64,000 bases of DNA from Eutreptiella sp. 'Long Island Sound 2002' (GCA_964036045.1 OZ038387.1:15833420-15897419), one strand, 5' to 3'; shown: positions 46,201-61,200, numbered from the stretch's first letter. The notes: generated by a model from the letters alone, not told the origin. Numbers and translations are program-made.

Positions 46201-49200
46201 ACTGGCACAACCCCACCCCCCCTCCAAAAACCCCAACCCACGCCACTGGGGCGGAGCAGTTTTTCTCAACGGGCTTTATGTCACCGTTTGCGGCTGGGTG
46301 CCTTCACTGGTTCATTTATGCATCTGCCAGAATGCCTTATTAACATATGGTAAATGAAGAACCAGTTTTTGCCACACATTTACGTAGACCCGAATGTCTC
46401 ATAATTGAATGGGGAATTCAAAACTGCCCCCCAAGATCCCAAAAGCCCCCCCCCCCCATCTCCCACCCCACCCCCTTTCTGGGACCCATGGCTCACGCCG
46501 CAGGTGCTGGGGCACAGTACCGAACTGAACTGCCCCCGTGGCACTGCTAGCACCAGTGATTAGAGGGGCTACCGCTGCTCTTATGCTACCTCATTGTTCA
46601 GTTGCAGCATCTTTCAGTCCCTCGCTGAGCAGGAGCCAAACGCTCTCCATGTCCCAGTCACCCACCGTCACCTCCGTCCCAAGCCAATTCTCTACAGCAG
46701 TGTTCCACAGCCCAGGCACAACCACAAGCGCCACATTAAGCCCCATCAATAAAGGCAGCCACGCCAACACCACCGCTCCTGCCACGGTCCCCACATTCAC
46801 CCTGACCCCCTCGACAGCTGACGCCGTCACTCGCACTGCCACCACCTCCTCCTCATCCTCCACTCAGGCCAACACCCACACTGCCAGTTTCACCACCACC
46901 ACCTCGTCCTCCTCCACCAAGGCCAACACTACCACTGCCACCTCCACTATCACCTCCACAAACCCTGAAACGCCCACTCCAACGCCCAGCGTAACCATCA
47001 CAAACGACAAAACTCCTACTTTGACGCCAAGCATTACCTCCACCATCGCCAACACAACAACGACCACCACTACAGCCACAACTACCACTGACAGGACGGC
47101 CACGGTCAGCACCTCTTCCACCACCACCAACGCCAACACGACGACTCCCACAGCTACAATTACAATCACCAACGTGAACACACGAACACCCAGCCCCACG
47201 GTTACGTCGGCCAACACATTTTCTGCCACGCCGACTGGCACCTCCACCATCGCAAATACCACCACCGCCACTGCCACTGGCACCAATACGAATGCCAATA
47301 CCACCACTCCCACTGTCACTGCTCTCTCCTCGGCGACTTTCACCAATACACTCATACCAACTATCACCACCACCATCACCTCATCCACCACAACCACCTC
47401 AATGCCCACTGCTACCTCAACGTCCACGACCAGCTGCACTCCTGCCAACACCACCACTGCCACCGCCACAACCACAAGTACCAATGCCAACACCACCACT
47501 GCCACTGCCACTGCCACTGCCACGACGAATGTCACGAAGTCTGCCACCAGTACCAGGACCCAGAGCCTCAGCGGCGTCATCACGTGGACACCCACCCCGA
47601 TTCCCACCTCTGCCATGTTCTTCACACAGACTTCAGGGAGTCTGACTCGCACCACCAGAACCACACAACACAGTAACACCCTGTCCTTGTCGCTGTCTGC
47701 AAGCAGTACTGCGGTTTATACAACCACCGGCAGCAGCACTCATTCTGATGCGGGTCCACAACCTCCAAAAGGTCTGGAGGGCCTTAGGATAGGGTTGTGG
47801 GTGCAATGAGGCCAGCTCCCAAGACAGAGGAACTTCCATTGATACTGCGGGACAACTACTGGGCGCCTGTACAAGGGACCGGAAACCAAGCACGTACTGC
47901 GGTGTCCAGGGCCGTAACCAGCTCTTCATCAAGGCACTTTTGTCATTCTTGTCGCTAAGCTCACATGGGGACACATAAGCCTCCTGTCGAGATGCCGAAT
48001 TTAGACAGGGGCCTAAAACATGTGTCAGCTTCTGATGTCTCCTACTAAAATTGTAAAATTTTCAATCATATTTCAATAACCCCTATAATACAGGATAAAG
48101 AGATTTTCTTATTGGTAAAGAAAAGATTATTGGTATTCTATTAGCAAAAAGTCGTTTCGAAAAAAGAAAGAATAAAGTAGTCGCTTGTAGAAATCGAGGG
48201 CCCAGAACTTGGAGTTTCAGGATACAGCCTGAGGTGAAACCCCGTGGGATATTATTTGTCTTGGTCTTTGTGTTGTCCACGGGGTGTGCTTTGGGACATT
48301 TTCATAGTCTTAAGTTTCTTGCTTGTGATCACTGAAAGTAAATTAGTCAAATACAAAGCTTGGTGGGTATAAAAATTTTAAGTTCCTGCATTACGGGTGA
48401 TCACCACCCCCTTTAATGGACCAGCATTCTATGGCACAATGGCAATTTTGGTTTCTTCGGCTACCTTAGCAAGTTTTCTGAATAATAACGAGAACTCGCT
48501 GTTCAACGAGCTGTATCCGTTATACCTTTTGGAGCGTGATAACAAGAAATTAGATTTTTCGGTTGCTCTAGGGCCCGCCGAAGGAGGGGGGGTTGGGGGG
48601 TTGGAGAAATGGGGTTCTGTGTTGGGCCCTTTGTTTTGTGTAAGAACGGATGTTGGCGCCGAAGGCGCAGGAACACAAATTTTGGCCCGAAAAAGTTTTT
48701 TTCCACCAATAATCCCCCCCCCCCCACATTTGAGTAGTCAAAATGATCAGCACAACGTGGGTATCATTTTGAGCCATAAATGTTGGGTTGACCCCCCCCC
48801 CCCCCGGCACGGCAGGTCGGGCACCCCGGCCCTGAACCCCTCCCGTCACGGCGGCCAAGGAGGGGGGGGGGGTTGGGAAAATGGGCTTCCGTATCCCCCC
48901 CCCCCCCCCCGCAGAGCAATTTTCTTCCTGCCTAGGGCCTGCCGACCACGTCTCATTATCGGCACTGAATAACGTTTCAGGCACGCTCCGAGGCCGGCTG
49001 ACCCAGTGGTTGGCAAGCCTCATCATGGGTGGAGCTGCCACCCATGATTGAGCAGTCCACGTCACAGCACTTCAACGGTTGGGGCTCCCGGAGGTGCGAG
49101 TGGTGGGGAACGATGGGACTACCATGCACACAGTCTGCACACAGTACAAAGAAACGATTATAAGAGTGTTTTTCTAATCAAACTTTTGACTAAAAAAGGT

Positions 49201-52200
49201 GTAAAGGTTCTAATTGTTTGACTCCAATGAGTCATGGAATTTGTAGGACAGCAAGTTTTGTAGATAATTTTAAAGTTTTTGGGATGATGATTATCAATGA
49301 AAGCTGACGTTGCTTGAAGTGTAGATAATTGGAAGGTACCTTTTGTCCAGCGACTGCTGTCGCCGTCAGATGGCAACAAGACCCTGCGCCGTTGAGTGAG
49401 GCCAAGGGAGCAGCAAAGGAAGCAGCAGGGGACCGTCTGGGGCCCTGTACCCTGGTTTTCATGTCATTCCCTGGACTTTGTGGACTTTGTGAAGCGGGGC
49501 GGGGGTGCTACAGGTAGATTCAAGCCAGGCCTGGGCAAGGTATGGTACCAGCCTCTTACTCTCCTGCAGCGGTTCGCTTTGCGGACAAGACAACATTCGA
49601 CGCGCACCTTGCGGCCATGGGAATCGTCTTGGGGTCCGTGCCAGATCCTGGTATGCTCCATGCACCTGTGTCTATCTGACCCATGCGGGGATGTTGTACC
49701 TGTGACGGGGCTCCCCACCTCCCGGGTTTGCACACACTGCGCGAAACGCTCTCGGTGTGGCCCATGTGTGTCAAGGGGGGGTACACGTGGTGGGTGGCTG
49801 AGGGGTTTTCAGTGGTCGGGTGGCGACATGGTGGGGGGGTTGGGGCCAAGGGGAGGCAAAGTGTTTGTATGATGGTCACAGCAGCCCCGGCTTCTCCTCC
49901 CATTTCACACGTGGTATTTTGGAGGCGGAGCCGCCCGCCCAGCTGCTGGAAGAGCAAGGGACCAGCAACGGACCAGCGAAAGTGGATTCTTGAAATGTAT
50001 CCCCGATTTGGTGGCTGCGATCGCAGTGCAACGGCTCGACGGGGCCGGTTATGGGATGCGGAGGGGACACAAGGTGCAGTGGCCACAGGCTCAGGACTCT
50101 GTCCCCTTGGTGAACTGGCACACCATGCCGGGGGGATAGACGAGGCCGAGAGGGACCCAGAGCACCCCTTCGAAAGCATTCCATCACATCAAAAACAAGA
50201 ATAATCAAAGAAATTCAACCTTCAGGACAAAGCATGCCAAATCCCCTCCTTGCATGACATCCAACCACGAAGGCCGATGCGCATGACATTCGCAACCTTT
50301 CAGCTCTGAGATACAGCGTCGTTGTTTGTGGTTATTCTCAGTGCAGGTCAGCTGCGTGCTGAGCACATTGTACAGAAATGTGCCTCTTGTAGCCTGCGAC
50401 GAGGTCGCGTAGTTGAGCTGTCGTTGCACCTGACGCCTGGCCTAGAGGTGCCTGATTCGAATCCTGTTGGGGACATAAGCAGGAACACAGCGTCTTAGGT
50501 GCTAGGGTGTTCGTTACCCCGCGAGCTAGAGGGGACGCTGCGAGGGATTAAGGGTGAATTTACTCTGGGGCTTTGAGATCGCCCAGGTACCTGACTTTAA
50601 CCTTTACCTCTTGTGACCTGCAATCTGGTGCCCGTCCATTTGCTGTCCAGCAGTGACGAATTCATGACTGCGGTGTTCGCAGTGTGTCATTTTGGACCCA
50701 CTCCAGGGCATCATGGCACTGGGCTGCGGCTTGACAGCTCAGACCATGGGATCAGGATCATCCCTTTTCTGAATGTGCGCCGCTCTGAGGTCTCCCCAAA
50801 GTGGGTGCTGCGAGTTTTGGTTTGAATGGGTTTGAACCCAAGTGTTTCAGGCCAATCACCTCCTCGCAATTGTTCAAATGTGCATGGGTTTGGGGAACGT
50901 GACCACCAGAAACAGGAATGTGCATGGAATGGAAGGTGCAGTATGTCGCATTGTATTGGCATTGTATTTGAGGCCACATATTGATCCACCCTAGTGTCTG
51001 TGCAATGTCCCCACAGCACTTCTGACGTCGACAGCCGTCCTGCAATTTGGTGACACTACTGTTGGGGTGTACAGTGCAGGAAGTGGTCCCATGGGTTCTC
51101 TGGAGGCTTCCTCTGGGCAATTCACCGTGCTGCACCTTGGAAACGGAGTTCACAGGGCAGTGGCTGTCGTATTGAATCCAAAAGACAGCCCAAGTCTTTT
51201 GGGCTTTGCGTTTCAAACCCCCACTGGTGCTGGCGACGCAGTAGCCATGGTGGATATCACGCGCTTTGACTCCTCTGGCAATTTTGTGTCAGGTATTGCA
51301 CCTCATGTTCCGCCCTGTCTGTTCATCGGGCCCGGGATATCGAGCCATGGCCCTGGTCGGAGGGTATAAGCCAAGGGGCAATCCGGTGGGACAGTGAATG
51401 CCAAACGGGAAACGCAGCAACGTGAAGCTGGGGCTTTGTAGGCACTGTGCATGCGACTAGATCTTTCTCAGAACCCAAAATCTTGGTATCCGCCCGTAGT
51501 GCTGGGTGCAAAGAAGATCCCATGCCAACATGTTGAACACTTTCATGGATATGCACCTCCTGATCAACCAGTAAAGACACGCAATACCACAATTGGAATC
51601 AAATGTGAGGGATTGGGGTTTGGTTTCGAATGAGAATGTCGGTCATGCAGTGCACAGTACCACGTTTTGGTACTACGGCAGCTGCTGAGACCATAATTTG
51701 GAGTGTTTGCGTATCTTGTGGCATGTTCTAGTCGTGCTGTTCTTGACCAATCCCTTCTTTCCTTTCTTTTCTCTGACACAACAGTACGTGCAAGAGTCAC
51801 TGCAAGTAAAGGTGAGAGAAATAACAGATGCACAAAGGGCTTGTGTACAAGCAGAAAATGCAAGTGCAAGTGGACGAGCAGGAGTTACACAGGCAGCAAC
51901 GAAAAAACAACCAAAAATCTTTGCTACTGTCAACCAGTCACCATCAACAAAAAGCCTTCAGAGGGTATACCAGTGCACTGGTACACACTGTATTTACCCA
52001 CCCTCCATTTTACCTACTCAACCTCTATGGCACCGCCCCCCGTTTTGCCTCAAAAGTGAAAATTAGCTTTTGGCATCATTTGAGACACCAAAAAACAAAA
52101 AGCACTGCCAAAACAAACGGCTAAGATTATGAAAACTACATCTTTTTTGCTCACCGAACCGTCGGCCTGTCAAAGCACCCGTCGATGGGAATTTATGCTA

Positions 52201-55200
52201 GGCCCATGCATGATGCAGAACCCCCCCCCCCCCGACCACCTTTGTGGTCCCAGGGTGCTGTCCTGCATCCAACAGCCTGAGCTCGCTGCTGTTTTGCAGG
52301 TTCCTCTCCTGTGACCTTTGAGTTCTGGACCTCGATCGCAGCGGGCGTCACCCCACTGTTTTACCGCTACGCCGATAGATCCGCCACGCCCGTTGTTGTC
52401 ACCGCTATGCCATGCCAAACGCAACATGCGCTGCGCTGCTTCTCAATCACTTCCCCCACGTCTGCCTTTGTGGTCTACAGTCCAGGTGTTGTCTGCAGGA
52501 ATCCAGTACCAGCTCTGAGTTACATTGCACGGGCCACTGGGAATTGGTACCAGCAGAGCCCCATGGCCACTGGTCCACAATTTGACGCTGGGACGGTTTG
52601 GGCTGGTGAGCCACACCGGCTCGATTGGTGCATGCGCTCCATATTCGCTGCAGTCGAAACAGCGTCTGTGACGTGGAACGAAATTCCAGGAGTGTGAATC
52701 AGGGCGGTCCCTTAGCAACGAGAGTTCTTTTTAATTTCACTCATGACCCGCCCCCTTCCCCCATCCAAGGACCGCCCCCTGGGCTGGCGGTTAACCGCCA
52801 ACCGCCAGCAGTTGACCACCAACCGCCACAGGTCAATGGCCATTTGGTGTCCATTAAGTACCGACCGCAGGTGAAAATTTGCGTGTCTTCTCTTGAAAGC
52901 CACTGTTCTCAAAATTGCACTTGCAGACTGCAGAGGGACGAACATCGCAGGGGAGGCACTTTCAGCGGTTGCAGGACCTCAGCACGTCGGGTAAAGTACC
53001 GTGCGGCACATCGTCCACAGTCCAGCGAATGGAGGGTGCTGACGTTCGACAGCCCTCCCAAGAAGGACCATCCCCCAGATCCCCCCGGCAGAGTTCGCGC
53101 CCCGCTCCGTCAGTTGTGTACGGTTTCACAATGCAGGCCCTCAGGCCGAGTGCTGCGACACTCCTCTTGACCAGTACCACTCGTTCGAGTGTGTTGTACT
53201 GTAGCCTGGCGCATCATGTGAAGTGCGCAGCACAATGTGGTACACCTATTCAGATCAGGCTATTGCTTCGTGACCCCACAGGGGCGGGGGGGGCGTTTGG
53301 GGCCCTGGCCAACCTCGGCCGACGCCCCTCATCAGAACACTTTTCCTCAGCACAAAAAAGAAATATATTAAAGCGGCCCGAAATTTGAGGCCGATTTTAC
53401 GTACAAAATTTTGCTTGGCCTCTAACCCCCGGAGGTGGGGGGCGGGGTCCGCCACGCTAAGCAATAGCCTGCTTTAGATATCGTGTGATGTGCTGTTTAT
53501 CTTGACTCACTGACCCATCGCCATAGTTCACCGCCAGCCGCCTGCCGCCAAAAGGGGGCCTCGTGGGGCGAACAGACCGGGGCAGATGAGGCTATGCCCA
53601 CTGATCAGGTGCACCCGTTGCGCACTGACATGGCATGGCAGGCAAATGAGCGTGTGCCACTGCGCTGATGTCTGTCATGGGAGGGCACTGGAAACGGGGT
53701 TGGGGGGCTTTAGGGGGCGGCGGCAGGCTGACATGAGGAGAGAGGGACCCAAAAGTTTGTGTACCAAAAATGGCCTGATCAGGTGTTCCCTATCGTAAGT
53801 TTCGTTTTTTCCCACGCTGGTCATTTTGGTCTGGGGGGGGGCTCCTCCTATGGTTGTTGGCCGCCCTAATGTAGGGCTGGGGGGCGGTTCTTGTGGAAAA
53901 AGCCGCCCTGCACAGGAACCCGCTGGGAGGCGCATACAGCGGGTGTGGGGCACAGCATGGCCCGTGTGGCAGAATGTGACGGCGGGGCCAAGGCATATGC
54001 CAGTGCCCCCCCCCCCCCCCGCCTGCCCGCCTGCCCGGTTTGCATTTGTCTGCTTTTTTAATTAGGTCTGACCCCCCCGTCTGCCCGCCGCCGGTCTGAA
54101 ATAAGATGGTGGATTTGATGAGTTTTGGGAGGCTTGCGGGCCGGACCGTTGCGGAAGTCGCCAGTCCCAGCCACTTGGGGCATTGTTCCATGGGTCAGGG
54201 TGCACCGCAACCACCAGACCAGACCCGCACGGCCTGCAACACGCGGACAGACGCACAGGCCGTGCGCTGGTCCGAGGTCACGTGTCACAATTCGACAAAT
54301 GCATTATGGCATTTGAGACGTTTGACGACACTTTTTGTTTGCAGGCATTTCGAAATGCGGGTGCCGCCCCCCTGTCCCACAGCCAGTCTATGCGTGGACC
54401 AGCCAGGCCCCATATGTCCACAACGAGAGAGAAAAAAAATCCAAAGACACAGAAATCATGTTCACATGTCGCAACACATCCGTCTGACCGTCCGAATATT
54501 GTCATTGCTAAAGAGTGAAGGGGACCGTGTTCCCCCGCGCAGCCGTACCCATCGGTACCCATTTGTGTCTCAGCTGTGGCCGTAGACTGTGAAATTTCTC
54601 CGTGGACTGCCTGGGGGTCATGCTCTCAGTCATGCGGTGGAGGGGTCAGGCAGCGCGTGCGGACCGTCACAACCCAAGCGGCGAGCGGTGGAACAGCGTG
54701 CCCAGGCACCCAGGAGACCCAAGGCTGCAACATGGCCGCCTGTATGCGCTGTGCTTGGGATGCCTCACGTCGCTTCGTGTTGTTGGTGCGTACGCTCTCA
54801 TGCCGTCGGATGCTGCGTGTTCGCTCGTGATGTGTGCCTGCGAAAAAAGAGACAGAGAAACGCAACGCAAAAGAAGCGCAGTGGTCTGGCTTTGCGCCAG
54901 TCCTCCGCTCAAACTGTTGACCCAATCCCGAGAAACAGGGCGTTTGCAGTGGGCGGACTGATTCCGCAACGCACCGGTGTTCGTCGCAGGTGTCCCAGTT
55001 CCGCCCCCACAGAGCCCCGCATTACAAAGCCCCGCACCAGTCCCGAGTCCGGCGGCACAGAGTCCGGCACCGAGTCCGGCGGCACAGAGTCCGGCGGACG
55101 TTGGTGGTGGACCTTCTGGACCTTCCGTATGTTGCATTTGGTGCCTTGTCTGACCGTGACCTTGGCATATGTTTGTGGGGAGCCTCGGGCAAAGGCATTG

Positions 55201-58200
55201 CTCTGTCTACAAAGTGCTGGTGCAATGCGGTGGCAATGCATCAAGCACCGGGCAACAAGGGCGCGAAAGCCATGGCTTTCGAACAGTATGCCCGCAATGT
55301 TGGGATGCAGAACTCACACTGAGAAGGTGGATGTGCCGCATCTTTGCAGTCCTCACAATGCCCGTCCGGTTTGATTTGGCTGTGTTTGCAACCGTCGGCT
55401 CAGTCAGAGGCGAGACAAGCCGCAGTGAAAACGTACACGGGGGTGCGGGGGATGATTCCGCAGGGGGTTTTGTCCGTGGGAGAAAATCAGTATTTCAAGT
55501 TAGTGCGGAATTTTGTTGCGTGTTGAATTTTGTCTTGTCAACCAACAGGGACAACGGTTTTTCTTTGCACACGGTCGGGTGGCTGTCTTTGTTTCACAGT
55601 GTGCTCTGCAGGTGCACAGGAAATGGAAATACCGAAATGAACGAATAAGTCGAAAGCAAAGCCTTTGCCCAGACCGGGTACCTGCGTTCTGGACATTTGC
55701 AATAGATAGTGTACTCCCGGCACTCCGGGTGTGGCCAAGTGTCTGGTTAAACCTGTGCCATGACCCCCGCTGCACTGGTCAGGCACCAGATTTTGAAGGT
55801 GCGCGATTTCCTGTTGACTTCTCGGGATGGGCTTGCGACATCCCGCACAGAACCGGGCCCCCCGCTGTACCAGGGGCATTCAATGTCCCCCTTGCCATTT
55901 CTGTCCCTTCATCTCGTTCTCGAATCCATGGATGCTCTGCCAGTGTGGACAGCAGAGATGGAGGAAGGGCCTCAGAAATCCCCTGCATCTCTGAGTACTT
56001 GGTCCCACAGCCCCAGACAGAGCCCCACCGGCACCACCCATTTTTTCATACTGACCCTTGTTTCAGGCACCCAAATCGTACATTTCATGCCGCCATTTGC
56101 AGCCTTCATCTACGATGGAGAGTAGGGCATGGCTGAAGGTGGGGTCGACCCCCGGGCGGGAAGGGGGGGCAGGGTTGGTGGGTCTGAGGCCAAAAACAGG
56201 CTGTGTGCCTCAAATCAGCCTAAAATTTCCACAGCCCAAATTTCTTTTTTCTCCCGAGGACAGATTGTGCGTGGGTGGGCCAGGGCCCCATTCTGCCCCG
56301 CCGCCCCCACCCCCCCCCCCACCCCCAAGACTCGGGAGGGGGAACCCCTGCACTTCTATGGGGTAACGGTCAGCCCTGCCAACTGCTGCTGTCCGCCACC
56401 AACGGCACTGGAACTGCGGTGTACCCGACGGGCAGCGCCTCCCAACTGCTTTGTCAACTGCCAGTTCCTGCGCTTACATCCGCTTGAAAACCCCCCTTTT
56501 GCCCCTCTTCTCCTCGACCTGCCACCCCCCCCCCCCCCCGCCCCCTCTTCCCCAACGTCCCCGAGAGTTCGGTCGCAGCTCAGATATCGGTCCCCCCCCC
56601 CCCTCCGCTGGTGCTTTGCGCACTTCACTGGAGCAGCGTGTCTGTGTCACTGTCTCAGAGCCAGCCATCAGAGCTCTCGGGCGCGATCGTGGCCATCCTG
56701 GCGGCTGCTGTGGTGGCCATCCTCGTTCTGTTGGTCGTCGTCATCATCTTTGCGTTCTGGTTCGTCTCCCGCAGCTACCGCCTCGACGCCGTGGAGCGCT
56801 ACCTGCCCGGGCCCCAGCACGCCCCTGACCGGCACGAGGGCTGCGCCTGCCCCGTGCACGGGCACGTGGAGGTCAGCCCCACGGCACAGCCCGCCACTGT
56901 CCACCCGACGCATGCCATGGGAATGCCCCTGCCGCATGCAGCAGAGCCCCTACCCGAGGCGGACCTTATGCCCCGAGAGCACCTGGCCAAGGGACTGCCA
57001 GACAATCCTTCAGGTCTCGCCCTCGTTCCGTGGAATCATTCGACCGATCAGCCCCTTCCCCCCGCGCCCTCACAAAGTACAGGCAACACCGCCCCAGCCC
57101 CAGCCCAAAGCGCCACAGGAGCCGCCTCAGCCCTCTGTAGCTGTACAAGAAACCACCCACACCCAACACCACAGTGCCAAGGCCCCCTTGCTTTTCCTCA
57201 AAAGGCACAATGCCTGGAATCGCTGCCTGCCACAGATGTGTCACGCACGGTGATCCGGCCCCCCTGGCCTTTTCCCCACCTCATTTGTGGTGGAGACCAC
57301 CCTCCAAATTTCACTGTCTTGGGAAAGACCTTGTGTGAAGTACGCCAGCGCCAAGAACGGGAGGGACACCACGGGGCAGAAGCAGCACCTGTGACCAGAG
57401 GGACAACTGTCCCACTCTCACCAAAACTATTTTTCTCCACCGTCTGTGGACAACAATGCAGACACGTTCCTCCCAAAACCCACACCATTGCGTACACCCG
57501 GAAGTACCAGCGGCACACACACGCAGCCTTGATGAGAAACCCCTCGTACATTCCCACGTACAGGCAGGGGGTGGTGAACGTCAACTGCCATGCAACGTGC
57601 CAAGTGATCGTGCTTTGTAGAGGTTGTGCCTGGGTCGGCGGATGCCCCGCTCTGCGGGGCCAGCGCAGTCCCAGTGCCAAGTCTTGTTCATGGACAGAGG
57701 TAGCAGGCAGTTGAAGGAAGGGGGGCCGGAGAGGACGGGCACACCAGGGCATAGGGGCACCGGGCAGAGGGTACTGGTCGAGGTGATGTGCCTGCACGTG
57801 TAGTGCCAGTGACACTTCATTGTTCCCGGCCTTTCGCCTCCGTGGGGGATCCCTGGGACTGTTCAGCGGTGATCCCGGTCCCGCCGCAGTACCACCGGTG
57901 CCCCCTCCCCCCGGGGAATCGAATACGGAGGTCCAGGACACGCAGCGAGCGAACGGGGCAGATGGCAGCGGGACCGAATGCGGGGCGGGGGAAGGGCCGG
58001 GCAGCGCGGTGCTCACTGTGCGCACTGCACATGCCACTCTCACACTCTGTACGCCGCGCACCCTTTGACTGTGCCAGGGCTGTCCTTCAACAATACGACT
58101 TTGTTTTGGTTTTACGAAGGACAGCCCTTTGGGCCGGCGGTCAACCGCCAACCGGCGGCAGCTCATCGCCAAACTCTGTTCATTGAGCACCGACTGCAGG

Positions 58201-61200
58201 TGCAGGTCCATACGTCTTTTCTTTGCCAGTGACAAACTTCAGATGAGGACCGCCGGATTATTGAGAACTGTGCGGTGCGTCGTGCCTCGTTGCCGCCTCC
58301 GTGGCGCCGTGAGCAGTTTGCGGCAAACGAGAGTTTTTGTTTATTTTGCATCAAGGACGGCCCTGGGCTCTGCCCTGTTGACTCTGTAGCCCGTCCTCCC
58401 GCGTCCACAGGGTACAGTGCATTGCCCAGTGCACCGCCATCCCCGTCCAACACCGCCGCTCCGACCGCCGAACGCTCCGGCCATCCGCAGTCGGTGGAGC
58501 CACCTGCGCCCGCCCCGCACAGTCCCACAGGCCCCAGGCCTACAGCCCCGCCCCGCAGCCCCACGGCCTGCGACAGGGACTGCAGCCCCACAATCGCCCC
58601 CCAAACCCCAACCAATGCCAGGCAGCCCCAACCTGGGCCGACAGACCCCCCGCAAGGCTCTGCGGCGGTGCCTTCCAGCAATGCCGCCGCCCGTCACAGC
58701 CTCACGCCGCTGTCCAACAGCTCTGCACATCCCACGCCCGCCCCCGGCAGTCCCAGTTCGCTGCCCCCATCCCAGAGCCCCCAGAGCCCTCTCCCCATGG
58801 CGTCCTCCAACGCCCTCACGCTCCCTCAGACTGCGGCCCACATCCCCCTCAGTGCCGCAGAGATGCATCGCAATCACAGTCACAATGCCCCTCACAGCCC
58901 CCCAAACGCGGCCCACGTCCCTCAAAACGGGGCATTCCTCCTCCACAACTCGTTGGCAATGGTCACCGACGGCGCTGCACACGCGTCCCCCACACTCACG
59001 GCCATTCCAAGTCCCGTGTTCACGGTGGCGTACAGCCCCGTGGCCATGGCCCTCTCGAATTCCTCGCTCACGGCTTCGCTCACGCACGGCCCCACGCTGG
59101 CCCCACAGAGCCCCAGCTTTGTCACGTTGGCGCCAGCGTCAGCAGCCGTCCATTCAGACGCGGATATCACGGCATCGGGTGGTCTCTCGCCAGAAGGTCC
59201 CTTCCCATGAGCCTGAGGCGCACGGGTCAGCAGTGTTCCATGGAACAGACAGCGTGGTCCACAGAATGGGCGTCGTGCTCCTCAATGCCGGCGTAAAGCC
59301 GCATTCGAGGGGCAACAAGTGGACATTGGGTACAACAAACCGGGGTGGGGGTTGGGGGCGGAAATTAGGAATAGGCGAAATTTGGAATCGCAAAATTTGG
59401 CACAACAAAAGTGTACCAAGATTTTGCCATGGTATTTTAAGGACGTGGTCCAGTTTCGAAAGCAGCACGCATCTAGGAGTCCTCCAGAAAATAATAGCAA
59501 GCACCTGGAAGCCAAGAAAGACAATTTAACATCAACCAACCAAAGTCCCAAGGGAAACAACAACCAATATTCGCGGTGTATTCTTGTTCTTGTGCCACAA
59601 TCTGGGAGCTTTGTATCAACTTTTGCAGTGCTATTTGAAAATTGGTGCCAAATTCCTGACGTTCCTGACCCCCCCCCCCTCTCCCCGGAAAAAGAGAGGC
59701 GCATGTGACGGACAGTCTGGGGGGATGAAAAACACATTGGCGTGCAATGGATAGCAGGGGTCATCGGCCACAGTACCGCGCACTGCCAGTCAACAGCCCC
59801 CCGTCCCCCCAACAGAAAGATCATCCGCAACCCCCCTGACGGTGCCGGACGCGGGCACCGGCAGAGGGAGGGGACAGAACGCTGGAGAGGCAGGGAGCCA
59901 CAAAGGGAGGACAGTGGAGGAGGGGGCGAGGGGTAAAGAGAGCCAGCCTCGCCCGCCTGCAACAGCACCGCGCCCACAAGCCCCCCGAAACTTTGGCCCA
60001 ACGATTGCTAGCAACCAAAGACATTGCTTGTGTGTGTGTGTGTGCGTGTGATGAATTAACAAGGCACAAAAGGATAGCCATCGCAGTCTCCTCTTGGGTA
60101 GGGCGACCGCCGGGCCCAGTAACAGTGGCATTCCTTGCACGCACCCACAACGTCATCCCCAGATGCTCCCACCCAACCTTCGTGTAGCTCACGCCGGTCC
60201 TCCTCCTCCAGCCTCCCCCTTCCCCCGTCCCTTCTGCCCAGTCGGCCCAAATTTAAGCCACCACAAGCGAGGGTGCTGACCGTGGGCTGCTTTCCGCTTT
60301 CTGGGGACCAGGAAAATGGCCCCAAAAATGCATGATCAGAGCAGCAGAAGCCTGTGCAGTCATGCAGGAGGGTCGAACACACAAAAATGCCCAGCGACGG
60401 TGATGCCAGAGTGGAGTCAACCCATGTGGCATTGCGTGAGGCCTAACAAGACAGTTGCGCGCGAATCCACACAGTTTTCCTTTCCCCCAGTTTCCTACAC
60501 AGACCACCACACATACTCATGGGCGCGTATTATCGTCCTGGCACTCTTCCTCTGGACAGACGGCAGCACAAACAAGGGAACATGGGTGGAGTAAGGAGGC
60601 AGTCCGCAGGCACACCAGAGCGTGTGTGTGTGGGGGGGGGGGGGGTGAACCATCAAAGGTGGAACAGGGTTGCCAGTTGGTACTTCCGTTTTGGAGGCAT
60701 GCCTCTCGGCTGTATGTGGGGTGTGTGTGTCGCGGGGGGGGGGCGGGATTTTTTTCTTGCGCTGAGGAGCGCCCTTAGGGAGCGCCCAAAACATATGCTT
60801 AGCCGCCACCAGTTACCCTCCAACCGCCGTCGGCTGTCGCCCAACCGCCGTGGGTGATTGCCTGAACATGACTGACTGCAGTCACCCACATGCTCTTTTT
60901 TTTTTTTAATTGAGAGCGCCCTATGCCTGGCATTCCCTGTGCAGTATATAAGGTGCTGTGTGTGACGGCCCTTTTGTTGCTGTACAAACTTTTGCCTGAT
61001 CTGAGATGGAACGCTGAATTCCGGACGTGCAGACTCAATATATCTGAGACTCCCTGTTGTAGGCTGTGCTTCCCTTCACCACGCTTCTGCTTTCTGACCC
61101 CACACCAGCGGATGAGGCCTTTCCAGGATCGACGACCCCTCGGCCGCCTTCCACGTCCAGTGTGTGCGGTGGAAACAGAAACGGTGGAGGCAAAATGGTG

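Noticed and set aside
46864-47679. 271-codon Val-rich minus-strand frame
   Set aside because: Complement of the Thr-rich exon (ACC/ACT read as GGT/AGT and GTG); no motif, and the plus strand fits the splice model.
50430-50480. tRNA gene with internal promoter boxes
   Set aside because: Box spacing is too short and T and acceptor stems do not pair.
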